NCBI GenBank assembly: GCA_963930655.1
Contig: OZ005606.1
Coordinates: forward strand, 11,613,501 to 11,677,500
Source of the DNA: Myrica gale
Taxonomy: Eukaryota > Streptophyta > Magnoliopsida > Fagales > Myricaceae
DNA: 64,000 bases
Direction of reading: 5' to 3'
Shown: piece by piece, positions 46,031 through 57,993 of the stretch
Layout: the number at the start of each line of letters is the position of its first letter
How positions within the stretch are numbered: the stretch's first letter is position 1
Made by a program: the position numbers and the translations under genes
Notes under the pieces: generated by a model
The model's input: the letters and a program-made list of their open reading frames with translations, nothing else
Databases searched by the model: none
What the model was told of the DNA's origin: nothing

Positions 46031-47781
46031 TTTTTAAAAAAAACGACTAAGTTTATATATTGAAAGCACAACAAAAATTACAACTTAGGAAAACAATAAA
46101 AATGATCTAAAGGGCGAACGACAAGTTTAGGGGTCAACAATAAAGTGACTATAATGGAAGATATAAGGTCCACAGTTGTGGCGGCCACGGAAAACCGTGG
46201 AAAATGAACCCCAAAGCTCATTGAAAGAAACAAACCACTGCATAAGGCAGTGTCAACTGTCGCTGAAGGAGAGAGAACATGGTCGTCTCTCCTGCTCCTT
46301 GAGAGCTTTTAATATGCAGATCCAGTTGTAATTACAAGACAAAACACAAAGATTAAAAAAATAACAACAAAATACACTGAAAAACCAAAACAAGCCTTAA
46401 GCAAAGAGGCAAGCACAAACGGGCCAGAACTTGGCCGGAGATGGCGGAAGAGGAGGCAGTGCATGGTGGCGGTCATGAGAGTGTCACATCCGAGAGGAGA
46501 GGGCAGGAGCTACAGAGGCCATTCCCAAGAAGAAGAGCAGGTGTGGAGCTTCGAAGGGGGCGCGTCAGATTCACGCGCAGCGCTTGGGGCAACACGCGCC
46601 GTCGTTGTCGAGTCGGAGATGCTTTGCTGCATAGATCTGGGCCTTCTGAGAGCACCTAGGGGGCGCGTGCTTCATGAATAGTGGTGGAAGCCATTGAACG
46701 CTGCTTGGAAGCCACCTGCAAAAGAAAAGAGAACCCAAAAAACCAACCAAACACACCAACCAGCCAAACCAAAGAGAAGGAGAGGGGAGAGGGGAGAGGG
46801 TGGAGGGAAAAAGGGAAAAGGAGTTGGGGGATGAGGGAGCCGGAGCTTACCCCCTCCACCGTAGAGACGCCAAGTGTCTTGAGTAACCAGAGAGAGTTTT
46901 AGAGAGGGAGAGAGAGGGGTTTAGAGAGGCGGGTGTGGGTTGCTTAGCTTTCTGCTATTTGCTAGTGGTACAGAACACTCTTATTTGTCTGTTTTCTCCC
47001 ATCGTGGAAAAAGCTTTTGTATTTTGGAATGCTGCCATAAGAACCATAACACCAAAGGACACAGGTGCGGTGTCATGAACTGTTAGCAGATAATTTCACA
47101 GCAACATAGACGAGCATTTCTGGGGGGCCTCGCTTTTGAAAAGAGGGAGGGATTCCCAAGAAGAAGAGCAGGTGTGGAGCTTCGAAGGGGGCGCGTCAGA
47201 TTCACGCGCAGCGCTTGGGGCAACACGCGCCGTCGTTGTCGAGTCGGAGATGCTTCGCTGCGTAGATCTGGGCCTTCTGAGAGCACCTAGGGGGCGCGTG
47301 CTTCATGAATAGTGGTGGAAGCCATTGAACGCTGCTTGGAAGCCACCTGCAAAAGAAAAGAGAACCCAAAAAACCAACCAAACACACCAACCAGCCAAAC
47401 CAAAGAGAAGGAGAGGGGAGAGGGGAGAGGGTGGAGGGAAAAAGGGAAAAGGAGTTGGGGGATGAGGGAGCCGGAGCTTACCCCCTCCACCGTAGAGACG
47501 CCAAGTGTCTTGAGTAACCAGAGAGAGTTTTAGAGAGGGAGAGAGAGGGGTTTAGAGAGGCGGGTGTGGGTTGCTTAGCTTCTGCTATTTGCTAGTGGTA
47601 CAGAACACTCTTATTTGTCTGTTTTCTCCCATCGTGGAAAAAGCTTTTGTATTTTGGAATGCTGCCATAAGAACCATAACACCAAAGGACACAGGTGCGG
47701 TGTCATGAACTGTTAGCAGATAATTTCACAGCAACATAGACGAGCATTTCTGGGGGGCCTCGCTTTTGAAAAGAGGGAGGG
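46031..47781 (-). mobile_element. Possible non-autonomous LINE-derived repeat, minus strand
   Basis: The left edge on the plus strand is TTTTTTAAAAAAAACGACTA, which on the minus strand would be a 3' A-rich tail. The right part is GC-rich and repeated in tandem, like a LINE 5' UTR. No endonuclease or reverse transcriptase is present. The ORFs (for example 46441-46659) are compositional and duplicated with the repeat. LINE origin is inference; an unrelated GC-rich duplication is possible. Confidence 0.35.
46521..47781. repeat. Two tandem copies of a 631-bp unit, nearly identical
   Basis: Copy 1 is 46521-47151; copy 2 is 47152-47781 (630 bp). Both start ATTCCCAAGAAGAAGAGCAG and end AAAAGAGGGAGGG. 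The differences I noticed are a one-base deletion (TTAGCTTTCTGC versus TTAGCTTCTGC) and a couple of substitutions (CATAGATCTG versus CGTAGATCTG). The high identity means a recent duplication, or an assembly artefact. Confidence 0.93.
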
Positions 47782-47936
47782 GCCGGGGGGAGGAAGAAGA
47801 ATGATACCAGAGATCACGTGATTGTATAAAGCTATTTTGGATTGTCTAGAAGGTTCACTTCCAGTAGACTACACTTTCTTTGTGATTTCCGCATCAATCA
47901 TACAGCATGGAAACTCCGTTTTCCTGTTGGCATTTT

Positions 47937-48057
47937 TTTTTCTAGGTAAAGCAGGCAAGCCTGCAGGGAACGGGGGACACGGGGATACGAACCCCTGAAA
48001 GGACCCTCCCCACAGGGAGGACGTACCACACGAGCTAACGCTCGCTGGTACATAGAC
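47937..48057 (-). mobile_element. tRNA-derived SINE
   Basis: On the minus strand the 121-bp body has a polymerase III A box (TAGCTCGTGTGG) and, about 40 bases on, a B box (GGTTCGTATCC), and ends in an A-run. The 9-bp direct repeat TGGCATTTT on the plus strand (47928-47936 and 48058-48066) flanks it as a target duplication. It is too divergent and lacks the acceptor stem for a real tRNA gene. Confidence 0.78.
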
Positions 48058-48258
48058 TGGCATTTTAAAAGCACATTATAGGCAGCTGCCACTGGGTTAA
48101 GGAATGGGGAGCCATACTCTCCTGCCACTAGAGCTATTAGAGGTCCCACCTAATTCCTTATCCCCCATCACTGTTAGGTAGGAGAGTTTTGTGCCATTGC
48201 CCGTTGCCTGCTCTTTTCGTTCAACGTACGCTTCCGCAATGATTTACTGATAATATTA

Positions 48259-48261
<3 letters not shown>

Positions 48262-48345
<84 letters not shown>
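48262..48345. repeat. (AT)42 microsatellite
   Basis: Uninterrupted AT dinucleotides for 84 bp. The Ile-Tyr ORFs on both strands here are products of this repeat. Length in an assembly may be unreliable. Confidence 0.97.
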
Positions 48346-48348
<3 letters not shown>

Positions 48349-49735
48349 TGTCTGCGTGTGCGGTCGCATGTAAAAATAAAATCAAAGGATGGTGGGCTCA
48401 TGAACAGCTACAGAGGCATGGGTGTCTAGCGATAAAATATCACGTACATCACGGTACATGTCTCCAAACGTACAGCAAACAGGCCCTACAACTCTGGGGT
48501 GCAATTGAACGAGGAAAAGAGACAGCAACAACCTTACAGAAGGGCCACTACTACTTGTAGATGGTGGAGGACATTCTTATCGTTTCTATCAGTGCTCTAA
48601 TTAAGAAACCTCCTAATTTACAAAAATTGAGGATTTGCAAGTTACCATAAGGGGCGGCATAATGATCAGGGGACATTAAGAAACTGGGAATTTGGCTATG
48701 AAAACAGATCTCTCAGCTACATGGGTTTGCAGAAAGACAACCGCTTTTAATACAGAGGGGACCCGAACACCAAACTTGATTGACTTACGAAGCATGTGAA
48801 GTTGAACTTTTTATCAAAATACAAAACCATCTCAAGGAGCCCAATCAGAAGTTATTGTTGTCGGACTGAACATTTTTTGTGGTCCAGTATGTTTTCAACT
48901 GTTCGTCCAGATGTGCCCCAGTTTTTTCTTTTCCTAATCAGAGCGCGGAGGGCGATTCTGGTGAAAGTACCCGGGAAAAGATCAGGATTAGACGACATGT
49001 TTTGATGAAATACAAATATATTTGTTGCGCATGAAGTATTAACATTGGACCCAATTCCAATAATGTTAACGACATATAAATAAGTAAATCATTTCGAGCT
49101 TCAACATCTAAATACAAATTCATAAATCATTGCAAGCTGATCAATGAGATGTCATTCTCTGTACACTGTAGAGCGCGGCCTGATCCACAAGAATTAGGGT
49201 CCCTGAACGGTGAAAATTTTGTGATTTGGAACTTCTATCTATTACAAAACCAACGCCTGCTGTGTAAATATCCTTCATTCTTTCTGGTCAAAGCTGAATG
49301 TTTTGGGATATTAATGAACACATTATGAAGAAAAGCTGTAGAAAGGGGAAACCAACCAAAAGACACGAGAGAAAATGGGATATTATTGTATGGAAGAGAC
49401 TGAATATCCCACTCTTTATGCATAGAGAAAAGTATCTGAAACACAAAGCTAAAAAGCAAAGAAATGCAACTCATATGATCCAAAACAGTGCTACTTTGCC
49501 CATTACTTCACAGCCTGTAAGAGGCCGTGAAAATCTGCCAAAGAAGCTGACATTTCCAGATAATTCCAAGCATCCCATGTGTGATTTTTCCATTTAGTGT
49601 CAGCAGAGTCTTCAGTCTTTCTGCCTGCTACTGGCTTTTTCTTGTGCTCAGTTTCCTTGTTCTCTCCCCTTGTTTGGTGGGAGGCCCTTTACTGAGAAAA
49701 TCCTGCTTAAGGTCCCTGACAATTTGGTTTCCATC
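48346..49735. other. 5' flank of NPH3
   Basis: No other gene is recognised. An ORF at 49298-49597 is Lys-rich and unmatched. CT-rich DNA at 49600-49680 is probably NPH3 5' UTR or promoter. Confidence 0.4.
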
Positions 49736-52700
49736 ATGTGGGAATCAGAGACCGAGTCAGTTGGAGGCCGAGACTACGGGAATGGCGTTCTTAGTTCAAG
49801 CAAGCATGCGGTCAAGACTGACGGTTTTGAGTTAAGAGGCCAGACTTGGTATGTAGAATTGCAGAACAAAGTCTCTTTGAATACATAAGAACTGCAGTTG
49901 AAGGTTTAGCATCTTTTTTTTTCTCGGCAAAGTTTTTGCATGTTAATGCTAGTATATCAATTCTTTTAGAACAATTAGCAGGCCTATAGCATGTAAGCTC
50001 CAGGCAAATTACGTGACTTTTGTTCTGCATAAATGCAAAACAGCGTCTTGGTGTCGTTTTGTTCATCCCCAATAATTTTGGTACTGTTTATATGTAAAAT
50101 AATTGTGCCCTTTATACAAGTGTTTTCAAAACGACCAGCAGACCTAAGAGCTACGGATTTGTTTTGATCTGCAGGCATGTTGCAACTGATATTCCCAGTG
50201 ACCTGCAAGTCCAAATCGCGGATGTTACTTTCCACTTGCACAAGGTAGTTAATTTTCTGCTCAATGCAAATGTTTGAATTATACATCTCCTACTCTCAAA
50301 ATTCGTAGCTCACAACTGAACTTATTCATGGCTTCTTTCTCTCTCTGTTTCCGTCTGTAAGTATCCCTTGCTTTCTCGGAGTGGAAAGATGAATAGGATC
50401 CTATATGAATCAAGGGACCCTGACTTGAATACGATTGCTCTGGAAGACCTGCCTGGTGGACCTGACGCTTTTGAGTTAGCAGCAAAATTCTGCTATGGAA
50501 TTGCCGTTGATCTAACTGCGGCCAATATATCTGGCCTCAGATGTGCTGCCGAGTACCTTGAAATGACAGAGGACTTGGAAGAAGGCAATCTTATATTTAA
50601 AACTGAAGCATTTCTGAGCTACGTAGTTTTATCCTCATGGAGGGACTCCATTGTAGTGTTGAAAAGCTGTGAAAAGCTCTCGCCATGGACTGAAAACCTT
50701 CAAATTGTCCGAAGATGCAGCGAGTCCATTGCTTGGAAGGCTTGTGCCAATCCGAAAGGAATAAGATGGGCTTACACTGGAAAGCCCCCAAAAGATTCCA
50801 GCCCGAAATGGAATGACACGAAGGACTCCAGTCCCAGTAGGAATCAGGTTCCTCCTGATTGGTGGTTTGAAGATGTTTCTATACTAAGGATCGATCACTT
50901 CGTCAGGGTCATCACAGCCATTAAGGTAAAGGGTATGAGGTTCGAACTGATTGGAGCTGCAATAACACATTATGCAGCTAAATGGCTTCCGGGCCTGATT
51001 AGTGTCGAGTCGGGGGCAGGAGGGGATGGAAGCAATAGCAGCAACAGTAATACTAGTAGCGGCAGCGGTAATTGGAAGGGTGGCCTCCATATGATTGTGG
51101 CGGGAACCAAAGATGATATTTCTACTGTTCATGCCAAAGATCAGCGGATGATCATTGAGAGCCTCATAAGTATAATTCCACCACTGAAGGATAGTGTCTC
51201 GTGCAGCTTCCTACTTAGGCTTTTGAGAATGGCGAACATGTTGAGAGTGGCTCCTGCTTTGGTAACTGAATTGGAGAAAAGAGTAGGAATGCAGTTTGAA
51301 CAGGCCACATTGGCGGACCTTCTTATTCCTTCTTATAATAAAGGAGAGACAATGTATGATGTGGATCTTGTTCAGAGACTGCTGGAACATTTTCTAGTTC
51401 AAGAACAGACAGAAAGTTCCAGTCCTAGTAGACAGTCTTTTCCTGACAAAAACATGTATGGAGGTAATCATAGGGGTGCTAACCCAAACGCTAAGATGAG
51501 AGTGGCAAGGCTCGTTGACAGTTATCTAACGGAGGTATCCAGAGATAGAAACCTCTCCCTAACAAAGTTTCAGGCACTGGCGGAAGCTTTGCCTGAATCT
51601 GCAAGGACCTGCGACGACGGACTTTACAGAGCAATTGATTCTTATCTTAAGGTAATTCCTTATTCCTGATGATACTCTTATCAATGGAGTTCAGGTAAAA
51701 AAAAAAACATTCCCAGTAGGAACGGTACCTAGCTCGTACGGAATTCCATGCACAAATTGAGTTCCTTTGCAGTAAAGTGCAGGCTTTTTTGCTTTCCCGA
51801 AAATAAGATAAACGGATGCTATCTCATGCCACACTCAGCGTTCTTGATGAGCTCTATAAGTATGATTAAAACAATCAAAGCTTGCCTGCTACTTTAGAAC
51901 AGAGGAACTCCACAAAGTTGCTTCTTTTATTATGAATATGAGCATGCATTCAGATCTTCATTCATGGAGGATGTAGGGGGCACAGACAAGCTTTTCCTAA
52001 AGCAATCGTATGATGGCTCATCAGAAAGACCAAAGCACTAGAAATATCACCGGCATGCATCTTCACGATGCTAGTAATCTCATGCTTCTGTTTGTATCAT
52101 GCATGTTCCGGGATCCATAAACATGTATAATCAACCATCTATATCACGAGATGAACAAAAATAAAAATCGTTAATTGCTAAATAAGTGCCTTTTAGAAGA
52201 ATTAGAAAATAGATTATCGAGAGGGAACACATTTTTATGCCATGAAATGGGAGTATTGGAGTTTCATGTAACCTGCACATTCTTTTTATAAGAATTCCTA
52301 TATGTCTAACAAAGTAACAGGCCCATCCCACGATTTCTGAGCATGAAAGGAAGAGACTTTGCCGAGTGATGCATTGCCAAAAGCTCTCACTTGATGCATG
52401 CATGCATGCTGCTCAAAATGAACGGCTTCCATTAAGAGTCGTGGTGCAAGTCCTCTTCTCTGAGCAGGTAAAGATAAGCAATGCAATAGCCAACAGCTCC
52501 CTGAAGGAAGGTGGTGAATCTCACTACCAGCCATTGATTTCAAACCGGAAAACGCTACTTGAAGGGACCCCACAGTCATTCCAAGAAGGATGGACAGCTG
52601 CTAAGAAGGACATCAACACACTGAAGTTTGAACTCGAGACTGTGAAAACGAAGTACCTTGAACTCCAGCATGACATGGAAAATCTGCAGAGACAGTTTGA

Positions 52701-52869
52701 TAAAATGTCGAAGCCGAAACAGACATCAACGTGGAGCAGTGGGTGGAAGAAACTAAGCAAGCTTACAAAGATGACGCATTTAGAAAACCAGGATGTTGAA
52801 CCTCAGCTCCCAACAGCTTCAGAACAGACTAGAAAAACACCTAGAAGGTGGAGAAATTCAATATCCTGA
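49736..52869 (+). CDS. NPH3: NPH3 (NON-PHOTOTROPIC HYPOCOTYL 3 / RPT3), BTB-NPH3 phototropism protein
   Basis: Exons 49736-49848, 50175-50244, 50362-51651 and 52321-52869 give 673 aa. All junctions are GT-AG; exon 1 ends TG before GTATGT, and exon 2 supplies G to make Trp38. The N-terminus [20 protein letters not shown] is specific to NPH3 itself, not the wider family. The BTB/POZ domain starts at about [18 protein letters not shown] (44-61) and runs to about 150. The NPH3 domain starts at [17 protein letters not shown] (228). A coiled coil lies at about 584-620. The C-terminus PRRWRNSIS carries the phosphorylation site used for 14-3-3 binding in Arabidopsis. The protein acts at the plasma membrane with phototropins as a CUL3 adaptor and is required for phototropism. 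The glycine-rich linker is shorter than in Arabidopsis (about 745 aa). Residue 509 is His where I expect Asp (VMDCQKLS). Confidence 0.93.
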
Positions 52870-54151
52870 TAGATTAGAGAGTTCAAGTTGCCAAGATAAA
52901 CCTACATCCTAGATTTTTATCTTGTGTTCAAATATATCTTTCATTTTGTTTATTTTGTTTTGTGGGAGCAAATGTTTCTTTTGAAAGCTCCCTTGAGTAC
53001 AATAAGTTACCAAAATCGGTTATTGTGTTGGTTGCAGGTCTTTATCATTTGCTATAAGAACTACGTTTATGCCATGTGGTAACATAATCTTAAACAGGGG
53101 AAGTTAAGAGTTGAAATACCTTGGACAATAGGCCCAGTGGCCTTTACATTTACATACTTTCATATACCTAACATGCTAGATAAAATTACGAGAAAAAAAA
53201 ACTCAAAACAGATCAGTAAATTTACTGTCAATTTCCTTGACATACCATGAGCAGAACACACGGAAGAATGTACATGTGCTGCATAAAGGGATGTCATTTT
53301 CACACGGAGAGATTCTGGGCCATTACACGAGTCCCACCATCAAGGTCACATAGTACCAGGCAGGGACTGCAGTTTTTAAAATTCAATAGTTTCTTGCACA
53401 TTTAACTTACTTTGGTATCTGAACTTCTCCGACATCAAGTGACCGGGTACTAATGCTTCAGAGATAGTTAGACCCGGTCACCCGCTGATGGCCCAAGCAA
53501 GTGGTTTGAGAAAGTAGTGTGGACGCCTGACTACAAGCATTTCCTTTCGAAAGTTCCCGCAAAGTTCCAACAAAATAAATAGAACTGTCATTGAATTTAC
53601 ACTTATGTTCGTTGAACAGCTATATTCTCTGAATCCAAAGAATTGAACTGTAGGCGATTCGAGCCCTTAATGCTAATCCGATAACTCTCTGCAACTCTCA
53701 CTTCAATAGGCTCGTTCATGTCGTGATCTCTGATGTACGAAAGGACTCAATAGATGATGATACTGGAGGGACTCCAATTTTACGGCACCGCACTTGCAAG
53801 ATGAGAAGTACATCATGTAATATGACCAAAGTATAGAAAGGAAAATGCATGATTTGAGATCCCACTTTGGCATTTTGTATGGAAAAAGGCATAGCTGATT
53901 TAATATGTCGAGCAAAAGGCTAAAAGTTATGGGTATTCAAATGTCTGAGACTTCAAAGGAAAATGTCCGAATCTGCGTATATAGCAAATAGCCAAATAAT
54001 CTGCCGAGGCATCAATTCAATGTACAGTATAAGGAGTGCTAATGAAAAGTCCAGCCTGTGCATTGCCACGTTTAAAGGAAAATGTGTAGTTTTGGAGAGT
54101 TGCACTTAATGTCTAGGTAGTCGTAGTACAGCCATGGAAAACCGTGGGAGC
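52870..54151. other. NPH3 3' UTR and intergenic DNA
   Basis: The first about 150 bp are probably NPH3 3' UTR. The remaining ORFs are short and unmatched, and I recognise no transposon. Confidence 0.4.
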
Positions 54152-54956
54152 TATTAGAATTATACAATAGGTAAAAGGTGAGCCTAACTCAACTCCAAAA
54201 GACGTCTTGAGGAGTGAAGGATGTCACAACCTTATAAGGAGCACATTGACTAATTTCTCTAGCTAGGGCTATCCAAAATACCGGCCGGACCAGCCAACCC
54301 GGACCGGACCGGACCGGTTTTGGACGAAACCGGTGGAATTTTTTGCAATCGGGTGGACCGGACCGAGAAACCGGTGTATTCCGGTCCGGTTCCGGGTTAC
54401 CCTCATGAAAACCCGGGACCGGACCGGAGTATACCTCTCCAAACCGGCTCAAACCGGAAATTGGCCCAAAAAAGCACGGCCATACCCCAAAACCGGCTCA
54501 AAATGTCATTGCCCAACCCAAAATCGACCCAAAATGACATGACTCAAACCGACCCAAACCGGCCCAGACCGAATCGGCGAAACCGGTGACCGGACCGGAC
54601 TGAACAAGTCATATGACCGGTCCGGTCTGGTCTATATACTCTACAAAATGGCCTGTTTGGCCGGGCAAACCGGATCGAACCGGTCCGGACCGGAACTTGG
54701 ACAACCCTATCTCTAGCAATGTGGGACTTCTAACACGCCCTCTCATGTGTAGCGGGAGGACATCCAAGTCAACACGTGGAAACGAGTGACGGTGAACCAC
54801 AAACTAGGAACCTTGCTTTGATACCATATTAGAATTATACAATATGTGAAAGGTGAGTCTAATTCAACTCCAAAAGACGCCTTGAGGAATGAAGGATACC
54901 ACAACCTTATAAGGAGCACATTGACTAGTTTCTCTAGCAATGTGAGACTTCCAACA
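54152..54956 (-). mobile_element. TRIM retroelement, its 3' LTR split by a hAT-like insertion
   Basis: On the minus strand the 5' LTR is 54956-54827 (130 bp, starts TGTTGGAAGTC, ends TTCTAATA). It is followed by a primer site TGGTATCAAAGC at 54826, an internal region of 91 bp, a polypurine tract GAGAGGG, and the 3' LTR starting TGTTAGAAGTC at 54735. The 3' LTR is interrupted by 54264-54717 and ends at 54152. Flanks on the plus strand are GGAGC (54147-54151) and GGAGT (54957-54961), a 5-bp target duplication with one change. Confidence 0.87.
54264..54709. mobile_element. hAT-like non-autonomous element, CCGGACC-rich (copy 3), inside a TRIM LTR
   Basis: Starts TAGGGCTATCCAAA and ends CTTGGACAACCCTA, imperfect inverted repeats of about 14 bp. 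A perfect 8-bp target duplication TCTCTAGC lies at 54256-54263 and 54710-54717; removing one copy with the element restores the LTR sequence seen in the intact partner. 446 bp, dense in GGACCGG/CCGGTCC and AAACCGG words. The ORFs inside are not genes. Confidence 0.9.
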
Positions 54957-56956
54957 GGAGTCACCTGCCTTGACACCTTATTCAAAACGGACAAGGGGAA
55001 AGGCCTCCACATGCTGCGATGACGGTGATATCAAGTCAAGTAGCGTGAAAAGTGAGAGAAGAAAAAATTGTTGCTTGGTAGAACTATGCGGCTAATCTCA
55101 CCCTTCCCCGTGCGTTACATTCTTGAAGGATGATTCTAAGGCTAGTTGGTGATGATATCATGCTCGATCTTACAGATTCGTGATGATATTATCTAAAACA
55201 ATAGGAAGCAATCGGAATACCAATCTTGCTAATGTTGACACTCTGGAGAGAATTACGATGTGTAGACTAACAAGCCCTTACAGTATAAGCTTCAGTAAGC
55301 AATAGGCTGTAACTTAATGGGATACTGCCCAATACACCTGCCCCTTCGTCTCTCCAACCCGCGCTAGAACCCCTAGCCTGGTGGGAGGGACACGACCCGG
55401 CGTCTAAAGAGCGTTGGCAAACCCAATACACCTTGCCACTTATAGCAATTGGCAAACGACCCATAATTCACCCGTTACGCATTACGGACCAATTACCAAT
55501 TATATAGCTAAGGAAAACAGACAAAATCACGAGAACTATAGATAAAGAGAGATAAATCGAACCTGGACCTCCGACCCAGGAGGAGTTTCAAAACACAGAT
55601 TGTGCGGCTAGATGGTGGGAGTGGGACCAGAGCGAGGGTGACATTGAGGGAGCAAGCCTGAAGAGTGGGGAAAGCCGAGCTTGGGTTGATGCCTTCAACA
55701 GTTCAAGTTCAACTGTTGACACCAACGGTCCTATGCCTTTTTTTTCACCAGTCTTTATTTAGCAATTCAACTACTTTTCTATTAGATAGAGTTAGTTGCA
55801 TGATATATATGCATTTAGTTTTTCTTTTGTTCGTTAGTTCTTTGCAGAAAAAAACTTTGAAATTAATTTTTTGAGATAGCAGCCAGGCAGAGATATTTGG
55901 TTTTGGAAAAAGAGCCCATTTCCAAACTGTCTTACACTAATAGAGCCCATTATTTCAGTAAGCACTCCTTGTCAAAACAAACGGCCCATTTAGTAGTGTA
56001 TGCTGCATTGCCAGATCTTATCGTTTGACTAATTGATGATTTTATAATGACATCTGCACAGCATTTCAAATTCTAAGGTCAAATTTGTCTCCCTATTTAC
56101 CGATAACATTTCTTTAAGATTTTTATACAAATTGCATCGTGCAATTCAGAAAAAAATAGAAATAATAAATATTAAATGCATATGAAATATTACTCCATGC
56201 AATTCAAGTACAAAATTGATAACTTATTCACATATTAACTAAATATATCCCTTAAAATTTAGGGAAATTGACATTTCAGTCCTTGAATTTTTACCACTCT
56301 TATTTTTTAGTCCTCGGATTTAATTTTTTTAGATTTTTGTCCTTTGATTTTCATTTTTTGACGAAATTGTCCTTCCGTTAGGGTTTCGTCTCTTTCCCTA
56401 GCTGAAGGGCCCCATCAGTAGCTAGGTCAGCATAAACACTAAAAACAACGTTCTCTCCTTTGCCCTGTTATCCCAAAATGACGCCGTTTTGGATAAGTGT
56501 CATGCGTACCGCTTAAATAAAAAAACGCAAACACTCAGTCACTTCATCTTTAATCTTACCAGCATCCTCTTGTTCATATATTACTCCCCCTTCAAAAGAA
56601 TCCTAAATTCGTTGCCTCGATAGGAACCTTAAATTCGTTTCTTCGATAGGTCCTAAGTGCTGCGAAGTCTCACCGAACATTTAGAAATGGCTCATTCAGA
56701 AACCACGTGAGAGAAGGTAAAGTTCTCACGTGTGTTTTCTCGAGGTTTTCTTAGTTGATGAATGTTGAATCGGGTGCGCTAAAAAATTGCCCACATGTTA
56801 GTATTTATTCAACCGAATCAGGTGCGTTGAATGTTGATTCCGACGTTTAGGTTTGTAGGATCTGTTTTCTTAGTCTTTAGTTATTCTAGGCTTAGAATTA
56901 GTTGCAAATTTCTTATCACTTCTATGGAAGATTCAAGTTTTTCCCTTTTTCTTTAG
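54957..56956. other. Intergenic, no gene recognised
   Basis: Unidentified moderately GC-rich DNA at 55300-55460 could be a diverged short retroelement but has no clear promoter boxes. 56265-56400 repeats the TTTTTAGTCCTYRGATTTAA and TTGTCCTTCCGTTAG words seen near 2290 and 38640-38830, and is probably the end of a decayed element. Confidence 0.4.
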
Positions 56957-57318
56957 ACTTAATTACACCGTAGGTCCCTGTGGTATTACCTTTTGACAAA
57001 TTAATCCCTGAGGTATCACTTTCGACAAATAGGTCTCTAGAGTCATCCCTTTGGGTGAAAATTATGACGTGTCAAAAAATGTCACATCATCAGCTAATAA
57101 TATAAAGTCATATGTCTTAAAATCAACTTAGAAAACCAGCTTAAAATTCAAGCCAAATTCATTTCCATGCTTGCATCTTAATTGGCATTTAAAAAAAAAG
57201 GGAATTCAACATTTGATCACTAGGTTTTGGCCCATTTTACGAATTAGTCATTAGGATTCAATTTTTTTATTTTTCAATCACTGAGTTTTTCACCCATTTA
57301 CTAATAGGTCTTCCGTCA

Positions 57319-57741
57319 CTAAATTGTTAAAGGAGCTAACGAGAGCTCCAGCCACATCAGCTGTCTTCGCCACCTCACTTCTAATTTTTCCACGTCTGCC
57401 TTTTTCCCTGAAGTGTTTCTTCTTCCTCGCGCAAGTGACCCCATTTTTGAAGACAGAAGCTTGTTTTCAATCTCCGTCAGCCTCTGCAAATGGTACCGGT
57501 GAGCCCTTGCGACCACCGGCCTCTTCCTGCAATCGTGGCTGCTTCCTATACCCACCATCGCTGCCGCCATCGTCACTGGAAACTTCTTGCAGCAGTTCAC
57601 CAACCATGCAAATGGAAATATCACCGGACTTGTGTGCGGCATCACGTCGTTGGCGGCTGAAGTTGGTCTAATCCCCGTGACAGAGACGAAATAGCATGCA
57701 ACTATACAACACTTGGACGAATCTTCCGGAGCAAAGCGCAA
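57319..57741 (-). other. ORF within the left arm of the nested element
   Basis: 141-codon frame reading outward. From ACYFVSVTGIRPTSAAN to RRNTSGKKAD it is mirrored by the plus-strand frame at 58699-59295 in the other arm, with about a dozen amino-acid differences and no stop over about 100 codons. It contains no domain I recognise. It may be a captured exon included in the repeat, or chance. Confidence 0.4.
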
Positions 57742-57993
57742 AGTTCAGAGTGCAATTCCAACCAAAAATACGCAAAAAAAAAAACTAGTACCCATAAGAA
57801 TTACAGCGAAAACTTCCAAAATAAACAAGGAAAACGAAGCGAAAGAAAAGAGGGTGAGGGGAGACAGAGAGAGTTACAGAGCATTAAACAAACTCAACAA
57901 AAGTACACTAAGCTTGCACAGAGAACAAAACGTTGTGAGAGAGAGAGAGAGATAAAGAGATAAACCTTCAGAGCAATTTGATACTCTCAGAAT

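Noticed and set aside
46441..47533. Several duplicated 60-73-codon ORFs on both strands
   Set aside because: The same ORFs recur in both tandem copies and on both strands of GC-rich DNA; no family resemblance.
47937..48057. Possible true tRNA gene on the minus strand
   Set aside because: A and B boxes are present, but no acceptor stem or plausible anticodon loop; the A-tail and target duplication indicate a SINE.
48174..48560. Ile-Tyr-rich ORFs on both strands
   Set aside because: They are translations of the (AT)42 repeat.
50884..51132. Minus-strand ORF within NPH3
   Set aside because: It is antisense to the NPH3 coding exon.
54320..54589. ORFs such as MDETGGIFCNRVD inside the hAT-like element
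   Set aside because: They follow from CCGGACC repeats; element ends and target duplication explain the sequence.
55267..55464. Possible SINE or small gene
   Set aside because: GC-rich, but no clear A box/B box pair, tail or target duplication.
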